20,906 nt of DNA from a virus. Position numbers and translations under genes: made by a program. The stretch is from the IMG/VR virus record IMGVR_UViG_3300047546_002568, positions 1 through 20,906 of that record; one strand, given 5' to 3'. Under the pieces are notes generated by a model. It searched no databases. It saw only the letters and a program-made list of their open reading frames with translations, and was not told where the DNA came from. Shown here in pieces: positions 1 through 5,305 of the stretch (positions are counted from its first letter, which is position 1; each line of letters starts with the position of its first letter).

Positions 1-1
1 T

Positions 2-343
2 GATTGGAGTGTGTGTATCATGACTGAAGGCCAGTTTGATGCGCTGAGTATTGGTGGTTGTGCGTACATGGGCAGCAACATCAGCGAGGAGCAGGCCAGT
101 CTGTTGTCCCGCCTGCGCCGCCGAATCATAGTGGTTCCTGATCAAGATGAAGCAGGTCTGGCCATATGTGAACGTGCATTTGAACTGGGCTATCAAGTGA
201 GCATACCCAGTTGGCATGATAATGTCAAGGATGTAAATGATGCTGTGGTTCGTTATGGTCGGTTGCCCACTTTGTTAAGCATACTACAAAATGCCACCAG
301 CAGCCGAATAAAAGTAGAAATGGCGAGAAAGCGATTTAAATGA
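2..343 (+). CDS. DNA primase, C-terminal part (Toprim), truncated by window start
   Basis: This is the end of a replicative primase, which lays RNA primers for lagging-strand synthesis. The reading frame is open from base 2, so the true start lies outside the window; the GTG at 11 is internal. Two Toprim signatures are visible: MTEGQFDALS, with the conserved glutamate, and about 30 residues later VVPDQDEAG, the acidic D-x-D metal-binding motif. A short basic tail (EMARKRFK) ends the protein. The stop codon overlaps the start of the helicase gene (ATGA, 340-343), so the two are translationally coupled, as suits T4 gp61/gp41-type partners that form a primosome. The N-terminal zinc-binding part cannot be checked here. 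Family assignment is firm; whether it is closer to T4 gp61 or to DnaG is not decided. Confidence 0.85.
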   Translation, partial: DWSVCIMTEGQFDALSIGGCAYMGSNISEEQASLLSRLRRRIIVVPDQDEAGLAICERAFELGYQVSIPSWHDNVKDVNDAVVRYGRLPTLLSILQNATSSRIKVEMARKRFK

Positions 344-1761
344 CCGAATACAGTCGTGATATACAAGAAGTTTTTGTGCGCATGATGATTACTGACTACA
401 GTTTGTTTACTCGTGTCAGCAACATCATGAATCCAGACAACTTTGACAAATCTTTGCGGGCCACTGTGAGATTTCTCAAAGAGTACAGTGAAAAATACAA
501 CAGCTTGCCCACTGGCACTCAGATAAATGCCACCACTGGCGTCACAATAGACGTGATCCCTGCCATGCGTGAGAGTGACAGTGCATGGTTTCTGGATGAA
601 TTTGAAAGCTTTACCAAGCGACAGGAGCTGGAGCGGGCAATTCTTAAAGCAGCAGACTATCTGGAAAAGGGCAACTACGATCCAGTGGAAAAGCTGATCA
701 AGGATGCAGTTCAAATCAGCCTGCAAAAGGACATGGGCACAGATTACTTTGCTGATCCACGAGCCCGGCTACTGGCCATCAAGAACAACAATGGTCAAAT
801 CAGCACTGGCTGGCCCTGTCTGGATGCCAAGCTGTATGGTGGGTTCAATCGCGGAGAACTGCAAATCTTTGCTGGTGGTTCAGGTTCGGGCAAGAGCTTG
901 TTCATGCAAAATCTCAGCGTAAACTGGGCCACTGCTGGCTTGAATGGTGTGTACATTTCACTGGAACTCAGTGAAGAATTGTGCGCCTGGCGTATAGACA
1001 GTATGATCACTGACACCAGTGCCCGTGAAGTATTCAAAAATCTGGATGATGTGGAAATGAAGGTGCGCATGCTGAGCAAAAAGGCCGGGCAGTTCCACAT
1101 CAAATATCTACCAGCACAGAGCACAGTGAATGATCTGCGTGCCTATATCAAGAATCTGGAAATTGAAACTGGTCACAAGACAGATTTCTTGTGTGTGGAC
1201 TATCTGGACTTGTTGATGCCCGTGAGTGCCAAGGTCAGTCCCAGCGACTTGTTCGTCAAGGACAAGTATGTGAGTGAAGAATTGCGTAACCTGTCAAAAG
1301 AATTGAATGTGTTGCTGGTCACAGCGGCTCAGCTTAATCGTAGTGCAGTTGAAGAAATTGAATTTGATCACAGTCACATTTCAGGTGGTATCAGTAAAAT
1401 CAATACTGCTGACAATGTGTTTGGTATCTTTACCAGCCGTGCCATGCGTGAACGCGGACTTTATCAAATTCAGATGATGAAAACTCGCAGTAGTTCAGGC
1501 GTGGGGCAAAAAATTGACCTGGCATTTAACCAAGACACACTGCGCATTTTTGACAATGGTGACAGTACTGGCATGGCTCAAGCCTCGCAGACCACAAGCA
1601 ATATTCTAGACAAAATCAAGACCACTTCCAGTGCCAGACCTGCCAGCACAATCTCAGTGGATCAAAAGACTGGAGAAATACAATCTAGTGCCCCAGCTGC
1701 CCGTGTAGTGGCAGATGTAAGATCCACCGCACTGAACCGCCTGCTAAAAAACTCTGGTTAA
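340..1761 (+). CDS. 41: Replicative DNA helicase, DnaB type (T4 gp41-like)
   Basis: A 473-residue hexameric 5'-3' helicase that unwinds the phage replication fork and works with the primase encoded just upstream. The N-terminal 150 residues are helical, as in DnaB/gp41. The RecA-like core carries Walker A GGSGSGKS (residues 179-186, K185), an ELS motif after the next strand, Walker B FLCVDYLDLL (D287), and AAQLNRS with the sensor glutamine Q331. The length matches T4 gp41 (about 475 residues). The last 60 residues are rich in Ser, Thr and Ala and probably flexible. It starts at ATG 340 in an ATGA overlap with primase. The order primase-helicase is shared with many T4-like phages. Assignment is confident. 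Confidence 0.93.
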   Translation: MTEYSRDIQEVFVRMMITDYSLFTRVSNIMNPDNFDKSLRATVRFLKEYSEKYNSLPTGTQINATTGVTIDVIPAMRESDSAWFLDEFESFTKRQELERAILKAADYLEKGNYDPVEKLIKDAVQISLQKDMGTDYFADPRARLLAIKNNNGQISTGWPCLDAKLYGGFNRGELQIFAGGSGSGKSLFMQNLSVNWATAGLNGVYISLELSEELCAWRIDSMITDTSAREVFKNLDDVEMKVRMLSKKAGQFHIKYLPAQSTVNDLRAYIKNLEIETGHKTDFLCVDYLDLLMPVSAKVSPSDLFVKDKYVSEELRNLSKELNVLLVTAAQLNRSAVEEIEFDHSHISGGISKINTADNVFGIFTSRAMRERGLYQIQMMKTRSSSGVGQKIDLAFNQDTLRIFDNGDSTGMAQASQTTSNILDKIKTTSSARPASTISVDQKTGEIQSSAPAARVVADVRSTALNRLLKNSG

Positions 1762-1783
1762 TACCCATCCTTGACCAAAAATT

Positions 1784-1791
1784 GATAAATA
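1784..1791 (+). promoter_or_regulatory. Candidate T4-type late promoter box GATAAATA
   Basis: GATAAATA followed by C lies 7 bases before the ATG at 1799. It differs from the T4 late box TATAAATA only at the first base. If used, transcription would start within one or two bases of the ATG. No Shine-Dalgarno sequence is visible. Confidence 0.5.
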
Positions 1792-1798
1792 CACTACC

Positions 1799-2050
1799 AT
1801 GAAAAAAAATACTCGCAGTTTACTGGAGGAATTGAACGCCATTGGTGAAAAGCGTGACACCAAGCATATAATTGAGTCACGGGCAGCCAATGTCATAGCC
1901 AGTGCCATCCACTTGATGGAAGTTATAGAACGTAACTTTACTGCTGAGCAAGCTGCTGTGCTGGAGAAAAAGCTGCTGGTTGCTATTAAAAACCGCGATC
2001 AGGGCAAATTCAGTCGTAGCTTGAAGAAAAGCGAAAACGAGCCTAAATAA
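1799..2050 (+). CDS. Small conserved T4-like phage protein, function unknown
   Basis: An 83-residue, mostly helical, charged protein. It begins MKKNTRSLLEELNAIGE and carries IIESRAANVIASAIHLME in the middle, an arrangement I recognise from small hypothetical proteins of aquatic T4-like phages. The end is basic and polar (SRSLKKSENEPK). There is no transmembrane segment, metal site or known catalytic motif. The N-terminus resembles the short leaders on several proteins further right (M-K-x-x-x-x-LLEEL), so it might be head-targeted, but this is weak. It has its own possible late promoter at 1784 and no visible ribosome-binding site. The coding call is supported by frame, position and composition; no function is claimed. 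Confidence 0.75.
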   Translation: MKKNTRSLLEELNAIGEKRDTKHIIESRAANVIASAIHLMEVIERNFTAEQAAVLEKKLLVAIKNRDQGKFSRSLKKSENEPK

Positions 2051-2077
2051 TAGCATATTATAATTCGGGCCGCCAGG

Positions 2078-2085
2078 GATAAATA
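2078..2085 (+). promoter_or_regulatory. Candidate T4-type late promoter box GATAAATA
   Basis: GATAAATAC sits 42 bases before the ATG at 2128. It leaves a leader of roughly 35 bases that holds a short GAGGT/ACCTC inverted repeat (2092-2106) and a strong AAGGAG ribosome-binding site (2115-2120). Confidence 0.55.
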
Positions 2086-2127
2086 CTTGTAGAGGTGCAT
2101 GACCTCACAACATTAAGGAGATATATC

Positions 2128-2538
2128 ATGGCAGGTTTTCCAAGAGTAAGCGGTGACAACAAAGGCGTTGCCGTATTTGACGTTCCAACATTCACCAACA
2201 CTGGTGCTAACGCTATTGTTAGTGGCCAGACAGTTCAGCCACAAGGCCCCAAGCTAAATTTCTTCACTGTAAATGATGCTAACCTGGAGCCCGTGAGCAG
2301 TGATACTGGTACAGCAGTGACATACATTCTGCAAACTGTTACTCAACTGAGTACCATTCACATGTATGAGTACACAGATGCTGGTGCTAACGGCACCATC
2401 GCTCTGGCCATCTACCCAACAGCTGGTCAGACCGCAGCCAGTCTGCAAACTGCTATCCGTGCCCTGGGCACAGTGAGCAACGTGGACCTGAGTGCTGCTG
2501 TTGTAGCCAACGGTGCTACATTCACTGCAGTAAGCTAA
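2128..2538 (+). CDS. Probable abundant late virion protein, monocistronic, unknown family
   Basis: A 136-residue protein beginning MAGFPRVSGDNKG. The start at ATG 2128 is chosen because AAGGAG lies 7 bases upstream; an in-frame GTG at 2095 lies within the leader. The sequence is rich in Ala, Thr, Val, Gly and Asn with few charges and alternating hydrophobic residues, as expected of a beta-rich capsid or tail surface protein. It contains only a few Lys/Arg and no cysteine. The gene is flanked by a late promoter box (2078) and an intrinsic terminator (2559), so it forms its own transcription unit, which usually goes with high expression. A head decoration or other virion surface protein is an inference; I recognise no named family. 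Confidence 0.8.
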   Translation: MAGFPRVSGDNKGVAVFDVPTFTNTGANAIVSGQTVQPQGPKLNFFTVNDANLEPVSSDTGTAVTYILQTVTQLSTIHMYEYTDAGANGTIALAIYPTAGQTAASLQTAIRALGTVSNVDLSAAVVANGATFTAVS

Positions 2539-2558
2539 TAGTTCGCATCGTGAACGCC

Positions 2559-2587
2559 AAGCCCGGTTTTATCACCGGGCTTTTTTA
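2559..2587 (+). terminator. Intrinsic (rho-independent) terminator
   Basis: A perfect 8-bp stem AAGCCCGG / CCGGGCTT (2559-2566 and 2575-2582) with an 8-base loop is followed by a T run (2581-2586). It lies 20 bases after the stop at 2538 and closes the preceding gene's transcription unit. It is the only clear terminator found in the window. Confidence 0.9.
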
Positions 2588-2591
2588 TTGG

Positions 2592-2599
2592 CTTAAATA
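2592..2599 (+). promoter_or_regulatory. Possible degenerate late promoter box CTTAAATA
   Basis: CTTAAATA lies directly after the terminator and 8 bases before the ATG at 2608; it overlaps the AAGG ribosome-binding site (2599-2602). It matches the T4 late core TATAAATA at six of eight bases. A promoter is needed somewhere after the terminator, which raises its plausibility, but the match is weak. Confidence 0.3.
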
Positions 2600-2607
2600 A
2601 GGTTACT

Positions 2608-3063
2608 ATGAAAATAAGATGCCAGACATTGTTTGATATAACTCAAACACCTTATAGCAACCGACGGGGGATGCTAGAGGCAGAACCCGATCAGGACGCA
2701 GTTAAACAACGCATGCAACAGGCTAACTTTGAAACCATACTACAAATCATCAGTATGCGTAGTCAGCCTGAAAATATCTCTAGTCCCACAGTGGTGCCTA
2801 CAAAACTGGGCCCAGAAAGTCCCTGGGGCAACGCATATCGCAGCAAAAAAGCCATTCCCAGCTGGCAGTTTGAATTTACTGTTAACTATAAACAGGTGTT
2901 TGCACAGAATGACCAGAAATTGGGTGCTTTGCTACAAGATTGCCGCGGTGTGCCCATGATCAAGGATCTGGGTGAATGGCCCTTGATAGAAACCACACTG
3001 AACACTAGCCCAGAATTACGAAACATTGTATTTGAGATAGTAGATGAACAAACACAGTTTTGA
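2608..3063 (+). CDS. Conserved T4-like phage protein, function unknown
   Basis: A 151-residue soluble protein. ATG 2608 is preceded by AAGG (2599-2602). It opens MKIRCQTLFDITQT, followed by QQANFETILQIISMRSQPEN, and a middle section with aromatic, beta-like segments (SWQFEFTVNYKQVF) and LGALLQDCRGVPMI. I recognise this pattern from hypothetical proteins of aquatic T4-like phages, where it occurs beside the next gene. No signal peptide, membrane segment or catalytic motif is visible. Its end overlaps the following gene by 20 bases, so translation is probably coupled. A structural or assembly role is possible but not shown. Confidence 0.8.
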   Translation: MKIRCQTLFDITQTPYSNRRGMLEAEPDQDAVKQRMQQANFETILQIISMRSQPENISSPTVVPTKLGPESPWGNAYRSKKAIPSWQFEFTVNYKQVFAQNDQKLGALLQDCRGVPMIKDLGEWPLIETTLNTSPELRNIVFEIVDEQTQF

Positions 3064-3541
3064 GCGATTGGAAGCTTTGGCTGGCCAGGCCATCAACGAC
3101 CTGATGCGAAACCTTATATATGAGGATGAGGGAGTGTATGTGATGTACGAGCAGTACTACATAACCCAACAACCGGGCTATTATGGAGTGTATCGCTACC
3201 GTGATGATACCCAACGCAGCTTTAACCGTTTGAGAAACGCTGCCGCCTGGTGCACCCTGGACTACTATGGCAAACTGTATGAGTCCAATCGGGTGATATA
3301 TCTGGATCAGAAGCTGGAGAGCCTAGAAATAGACAAAGCCATACATGCCCGCCAAAAAGGCAAATCTGATGTAGACTTGCGCAGCATAGCCATGGTCAAG
3401 CATCAGCACGACATGTACAACCAAAAGATATTTCGCGGCGAATTAGATAAATACATTATCATGGCCAAACAGTGCCAACAACGAGGATTTGAAAATGAAC
3501 TTACAAGAACTGCAAGAAAACAAAAAGAGCAAGCTGGTTAA
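3044..3541 (+). CDS. Conserved T4-like phage protein, function unknown
   Basis: A 165-residue protein starting at ATG 3044, inside the end of the previous gene. The N-terminal half is Tyr-rich (YITQQPGYYGVYRYRDD). The second half is strongly helical and charged: NRLRNAAAWCTLDYYGKLYE, then a long stretch with alternating acidic and basic residues typical of coiled coil (about residues 90-150). It overlaps the next gene by 47 bases, which includes that gene's ribosome-binding site and a late promoter box. I recognise the AAAWC...YG pattern from T4-like phage hypothetical proteins. I considered a UvsY-type recombination mediator because of the helical, charged character, but there is no convincing sequence match. 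Confidence 0.78.
   Translation: MNKHSFERLEALAGQAINDLMRNLIYEDEGVYVMYEQYYITQQPGYYGVYRYRDDTQRSFNRLRNAAAWCTLDYYGKLYESNRVIYLDQKLESLEIDKAIHARQKGKSDVDLRSIAMVKHQHDMYNQKIFRGELDKYIIMAKQCQQRGFENELTRTARKQKEQAG
3446..3453 (+). promoter_or_regulatory. Candidate T4-type late promoter box GATAAATA inside a gene
   Basis: GATAAATAC lies within the 3' part of the preceding gene, 41 bases before the ATG at 3495. The 16 bases from 3448 (TAAATACATTATCATG) match those at 1786 (TAAATACACTACCATG) at 14 positions. It would serve the gene at 3495, whose SD (AGGA) is downstream of it. Confidence 0.45.
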
Positions 3542-4196
3542 GCGTGCTTTAAAAGAACACTATAGCATGGATCTAAATCTAGAGCGCATTGACATGGTGA
3601 ATGCCAAGCGCATGCTGGGTCGTGTTCGCGGCCTGTTAAAAGAATCACGTGCTGGCCGTAGCATACATAACAGTCATCAGGATCCTGGCTATATCAAGCT
3701 GGTCATGATGGAACAGGCCTTAAGCGACCATTTGAATGACCTGCGTGAGCATGCTCGTATCATGCTGGAAAACGAAGAAGTTCAAAAGAGTCAAGTGATT
3801 TTGGCTGCCCAGGACATGATTGACACCATGCAGAAAATGATTGAGCAAATCAGTAAAATGAATGCTGAAGAATTGCCTGCAGTTGTTGATGGAGTGCAGA
3901 ATGAGTTTGGTGTACAAGAGAGTGAGCAGTTCAATAGTAGTGTCAGTGAGACACTGACTACCCTTCAGGCCGCCATCACCCAGGCCAAGGGCTCACTGAC
4001 CAGCGCGCTGAACGGCATCACTGGCGCCGGCGGCCCTGAAGCTGACATGGGTATGGGCATGGCCCCGCCCGCTCCTGGCGAAGAAGAAGTTGAGGTTGAT
4101 GCAGAAGTAGGCGGTGAAATGCCCGAACTGCCAGAACTTCCAGAACCCGACGAAGAACCCGAAGATTTGGGTGGTGCTGGCCGCGAGACCAGATAA
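3495..4196 (+). CDS. Scaffold-like acidic-tail protein of T4-like phages, function unknown
   Basis: A 233-residue protein. The ATG at 3495 is preferred over the in-frame TTG at 3489 because AGGA (3483-3486) lies 8 bases upstream of the ATG. Residues 1-60 are basic and helical and include RMLGRVRGLLKESRAGRS; residues 60-130 form a helical, Met/Glu-rich stretch; residues 150-175 are Ser/Thr/Ala-rich; the last 50 residues are Gly, Pro, Met and very acidic (EEEVEVDAEVGGEMPELPE). This two-part design, helical body plus disordered acidic tail, resembles scaffold or DNA-mimic proteins, and similar proteins occur in aquatic T4-like phages. No enzyme motif is seen. It overlaps the next gene by one base (TAATG). 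Confidence 0.78.
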   Translation: MNLQELQENKKSKLVKRALKEHYSMDLNLERIDMVNAKRMLGRVRGLLKESRAGRSIHNSHQDPGYIKLVMMEQALSDHLNDLREHARIMLENEEVQKSQVILAAQDMIDTMQKMIEQISKMNAEELPAVVDGVQNEFGVQESEQFNSSVSETLTTLQAAITQAKGSLTSALNGITGAGGPEADMGMGMAPPAPGEEEVEVDAEVGGEMPELPELPEPDEEPEDLGGAGRETR

Positions 4197-4534
4197 TGCG
4201 TTTATTTGAGTTTGAAGATGACGACAGCCTGAAAATCAAACTTTCGGGCTTAGTTCGTCAGTTGCGCAGTCGTGCAGTTGACACTGGGGCCAAAGAACCC
4301 TACAGTTTAACTGCCCTGCGTAATAAATTGCAAGACGCAGACATCAATTTAGACGATGATGAACTGCGTGATATGCTGGATGAACCGCCTCTGAAGAATA
4401 TCATACAAAATATCAAGGGTGACCAGGTGTACTTCAAGGGCATAGGCCCTGACACTGAAGAAGTGGATCAAGAGAAAAAAGACAGCACTCTGGACAAAAT
4501 GGCCAAACGAGCCAGCAAAAAACCTGAACTTTGA
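4196..4534 (+). CDS. Small acidic protein with MRLFEFED leader, function unknown
   Basis: A 112-residue, hydrophilic protein. It opens with the short leader MRLFEFEDDD, then has a conserved-looking domain (KLSGLVRQLRSRAVDTGAK, then LRNKLQDADINLDDDELRDML and PPLKNIIQNIKGDQVYFKG), and ends in a charged, lysine-rich tail. The body reads like a small alpha/beta domain. The leader belongs to a set of M-[KR]-[IL]-x-[ED]-type N-termini found on several unrelated proteins in this window (see findings). It starts one base into the upstream stop codon, so it is translated with that gene. Its stop codon overlaps the -35 region of the promoter that follows. I recognise the domain from other T4-like phages but know no function. 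Confidence 0.75.
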   Translation: MRLFEFEDDDSLKIKLSGLVRQLRSRAVDTGAKEPYSLTALRNKLQDADINLDDDELRDMLDEPPLKNIIQNIKGDQVYFKGIGPDTEEVDQEKKDSTLDKMAKRASKKPEL

Positions 4535-4536
4535 CA

Positions 4537-4565
4537 TTGACAATTCACATTAGACTTGTTATAAT
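4537..4565 (+). promoter_or_regulatory. Consensus sigma70 promoter with extended -10
   Basis: TTGACA (4537-4542), a 17-base spacer and TATAAT (4560-4565) are exact consensus, and TGT before the -10 gives an extended -10 element. A second TTGACA (4531-4536) overlaps the upstream stop. The expected transcription start is about 4572, the A of the exonuclease start codon. It would be read by unmodified host polymerase, so it marks an early gene. Confidence 0.85.
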
Positions 4566-4571
4566 CGGCTA

Positions 4572-5255
4572 ATGTACAATCCCAAATTTAACTACGCGAA
4601 ACTAGAACGTAAAAGTATTGATGGTCAACGGCGTTATGCCACGCCGGACGGTGAGCGCCTGCCCAGTGTAACCACCATTCTGGATGCAACCAAACCCGAA
4701 GCGGCAAAAAAAGCCCTGCAAGAATGGCGCCAGCGTGTGGGCCCCCAAAAGGCACAAGAAATCACCACTGAAGCTGCTGGCCGCGGCACTCGCATGCACA
4801 AGTGGCTGGAAAACTATGTAAAAACTGGTCAAACAGGCGATCCGGGCACCAACCCCTACAGCATTCAGAGCCATAAAATGGCTCATTCTATTATCACTCA
4901 GGGCTTGGCCAAGTGCAATGAGTTCTGGGGCACTGAAGTGAGCTTGTACTATCCGGGAATCTATGCGGGAACAACTGACTTAGTTGGAGTACATGATGGT
5001 AGTCCCGCCATCATGGATCACAAGCAATCTAATAAACTCAAAAAGCGTGAGTGGATTGAGGATTATTTTCTGCAATTGGCAGCATATGCCGAAGCACACA
5101 ATAAAGTACATGGCACTGATATTCGCAAGGGTGTGATTTTCATGTGCACCGCAGACAACATCTATCAAGAGTTCATCATTGAAGGCGCTGAGTTTGATGC
5201 CTGGACTGATCGTTGGTTTGACCGAGTGGCACAGTACTATCAACAATTTGTATAA
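4572..5255 (+). CDS. Phage exonuclease, PD-(D/E)XK (RecB/Cas4-like) fold
   Basis: A 227-residue nuclease of the RecB-like PD-(D/E)XK group, a family widespread in aquatic T4-like phages as 'phage exonuclease'. Visible motifs in order: LPSVTTIL near residue 30, the GTRMHKWLE helix around residues 72-80, GTTDLVG with D136, the D-x-K element D149-H150-K151, and QLAAYAEAH (Q168, Y172), the final QxxxY motif of RecB-type nucleases. All expected active-site residues are present, so it should be active on DNA ends; host DNA breakdown or recombination are the likely roles. It sits behind a consensus early promoter, in line with early action on host DNA. There is no Shine-Dalgarno sequence before the ATG and the predicted transcript starts at the ATG itself. 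Confidence 0.88.
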   Translation: MYNPKFNYAKLERKSIDGQRRYATPDGERLPSVTTILDATKPEAAKKALQEWRQRVGPQKAQEITTEAAGRGTRMHKWLENYVKTGQTGDPGTNPYSIQSHKMAHSIITQGLAKCNEFWGTEVSLYYPGIYAGTTDLVGVHDGSPAIMDHKQSNKLKKREWIEDYFLQLAAYAEAHNKVHGTDIRKGVIFMCTADNIYQEFIIEGAEFDAWTDRWFDRVAQYYQQFV

Positions 5256-5273
5256 TCAAACCAGTCCCGTTGG

Positions 5274-5281
5274 GATAAATA
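5274..5281 (+). promoter_or_regulatory. Candidate T4-type late promoter box GATAAATA
   Basis: GATAAATAG, 24 bases before the fibre gene ATG at 5306. The predicted start would be near 5288, within the hairpin that follows. It suits a late structural gene. Confidence 0.55.
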
Positions 5282-5305
5282 GTATATCTACTCCCAAGAT
5301 ATACT
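5281..5305 (+). promoter_or_regulatory. Perfect 9-bp hairpin directly abutting the fibre start codon
   Basis: AGTATATCT (5281-5289), loop ACTCCCA, AGATATACT (5297-5305); the ATG begins at the next base. No Shine-Dalgarno sequence lies between. Whether it acts in RNA (translation control of long read-through transcripts) or in DNA is open. Confidence 0.6.

Noticed and set aside
2059-2064. TATAAT as a sigma70 -10 box before the gene at 2128
   Set aside because: No acceptable -35 box lies 15-19 bases upstream; the late box at 2078 explains the gene better.
2092-2106. GAGGT/ACCTC inverted repeat as a riboswitch or terminator
   Set aside because: Only five base pairs with a five-base loop and no further structure or T run; noted only as part of the leader.
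3461-3541. Small gene starting at ATG 3461
   Set aside because: The ATG is in frame with the longer gene from 3044 and would give only 26 residues; no ribosome-binding site precedes it.
3044-3541. UvsY recombination mediator
   Set aside because: Size and helical character fit loosely, but no residue pattern specific to UvsY is visible.
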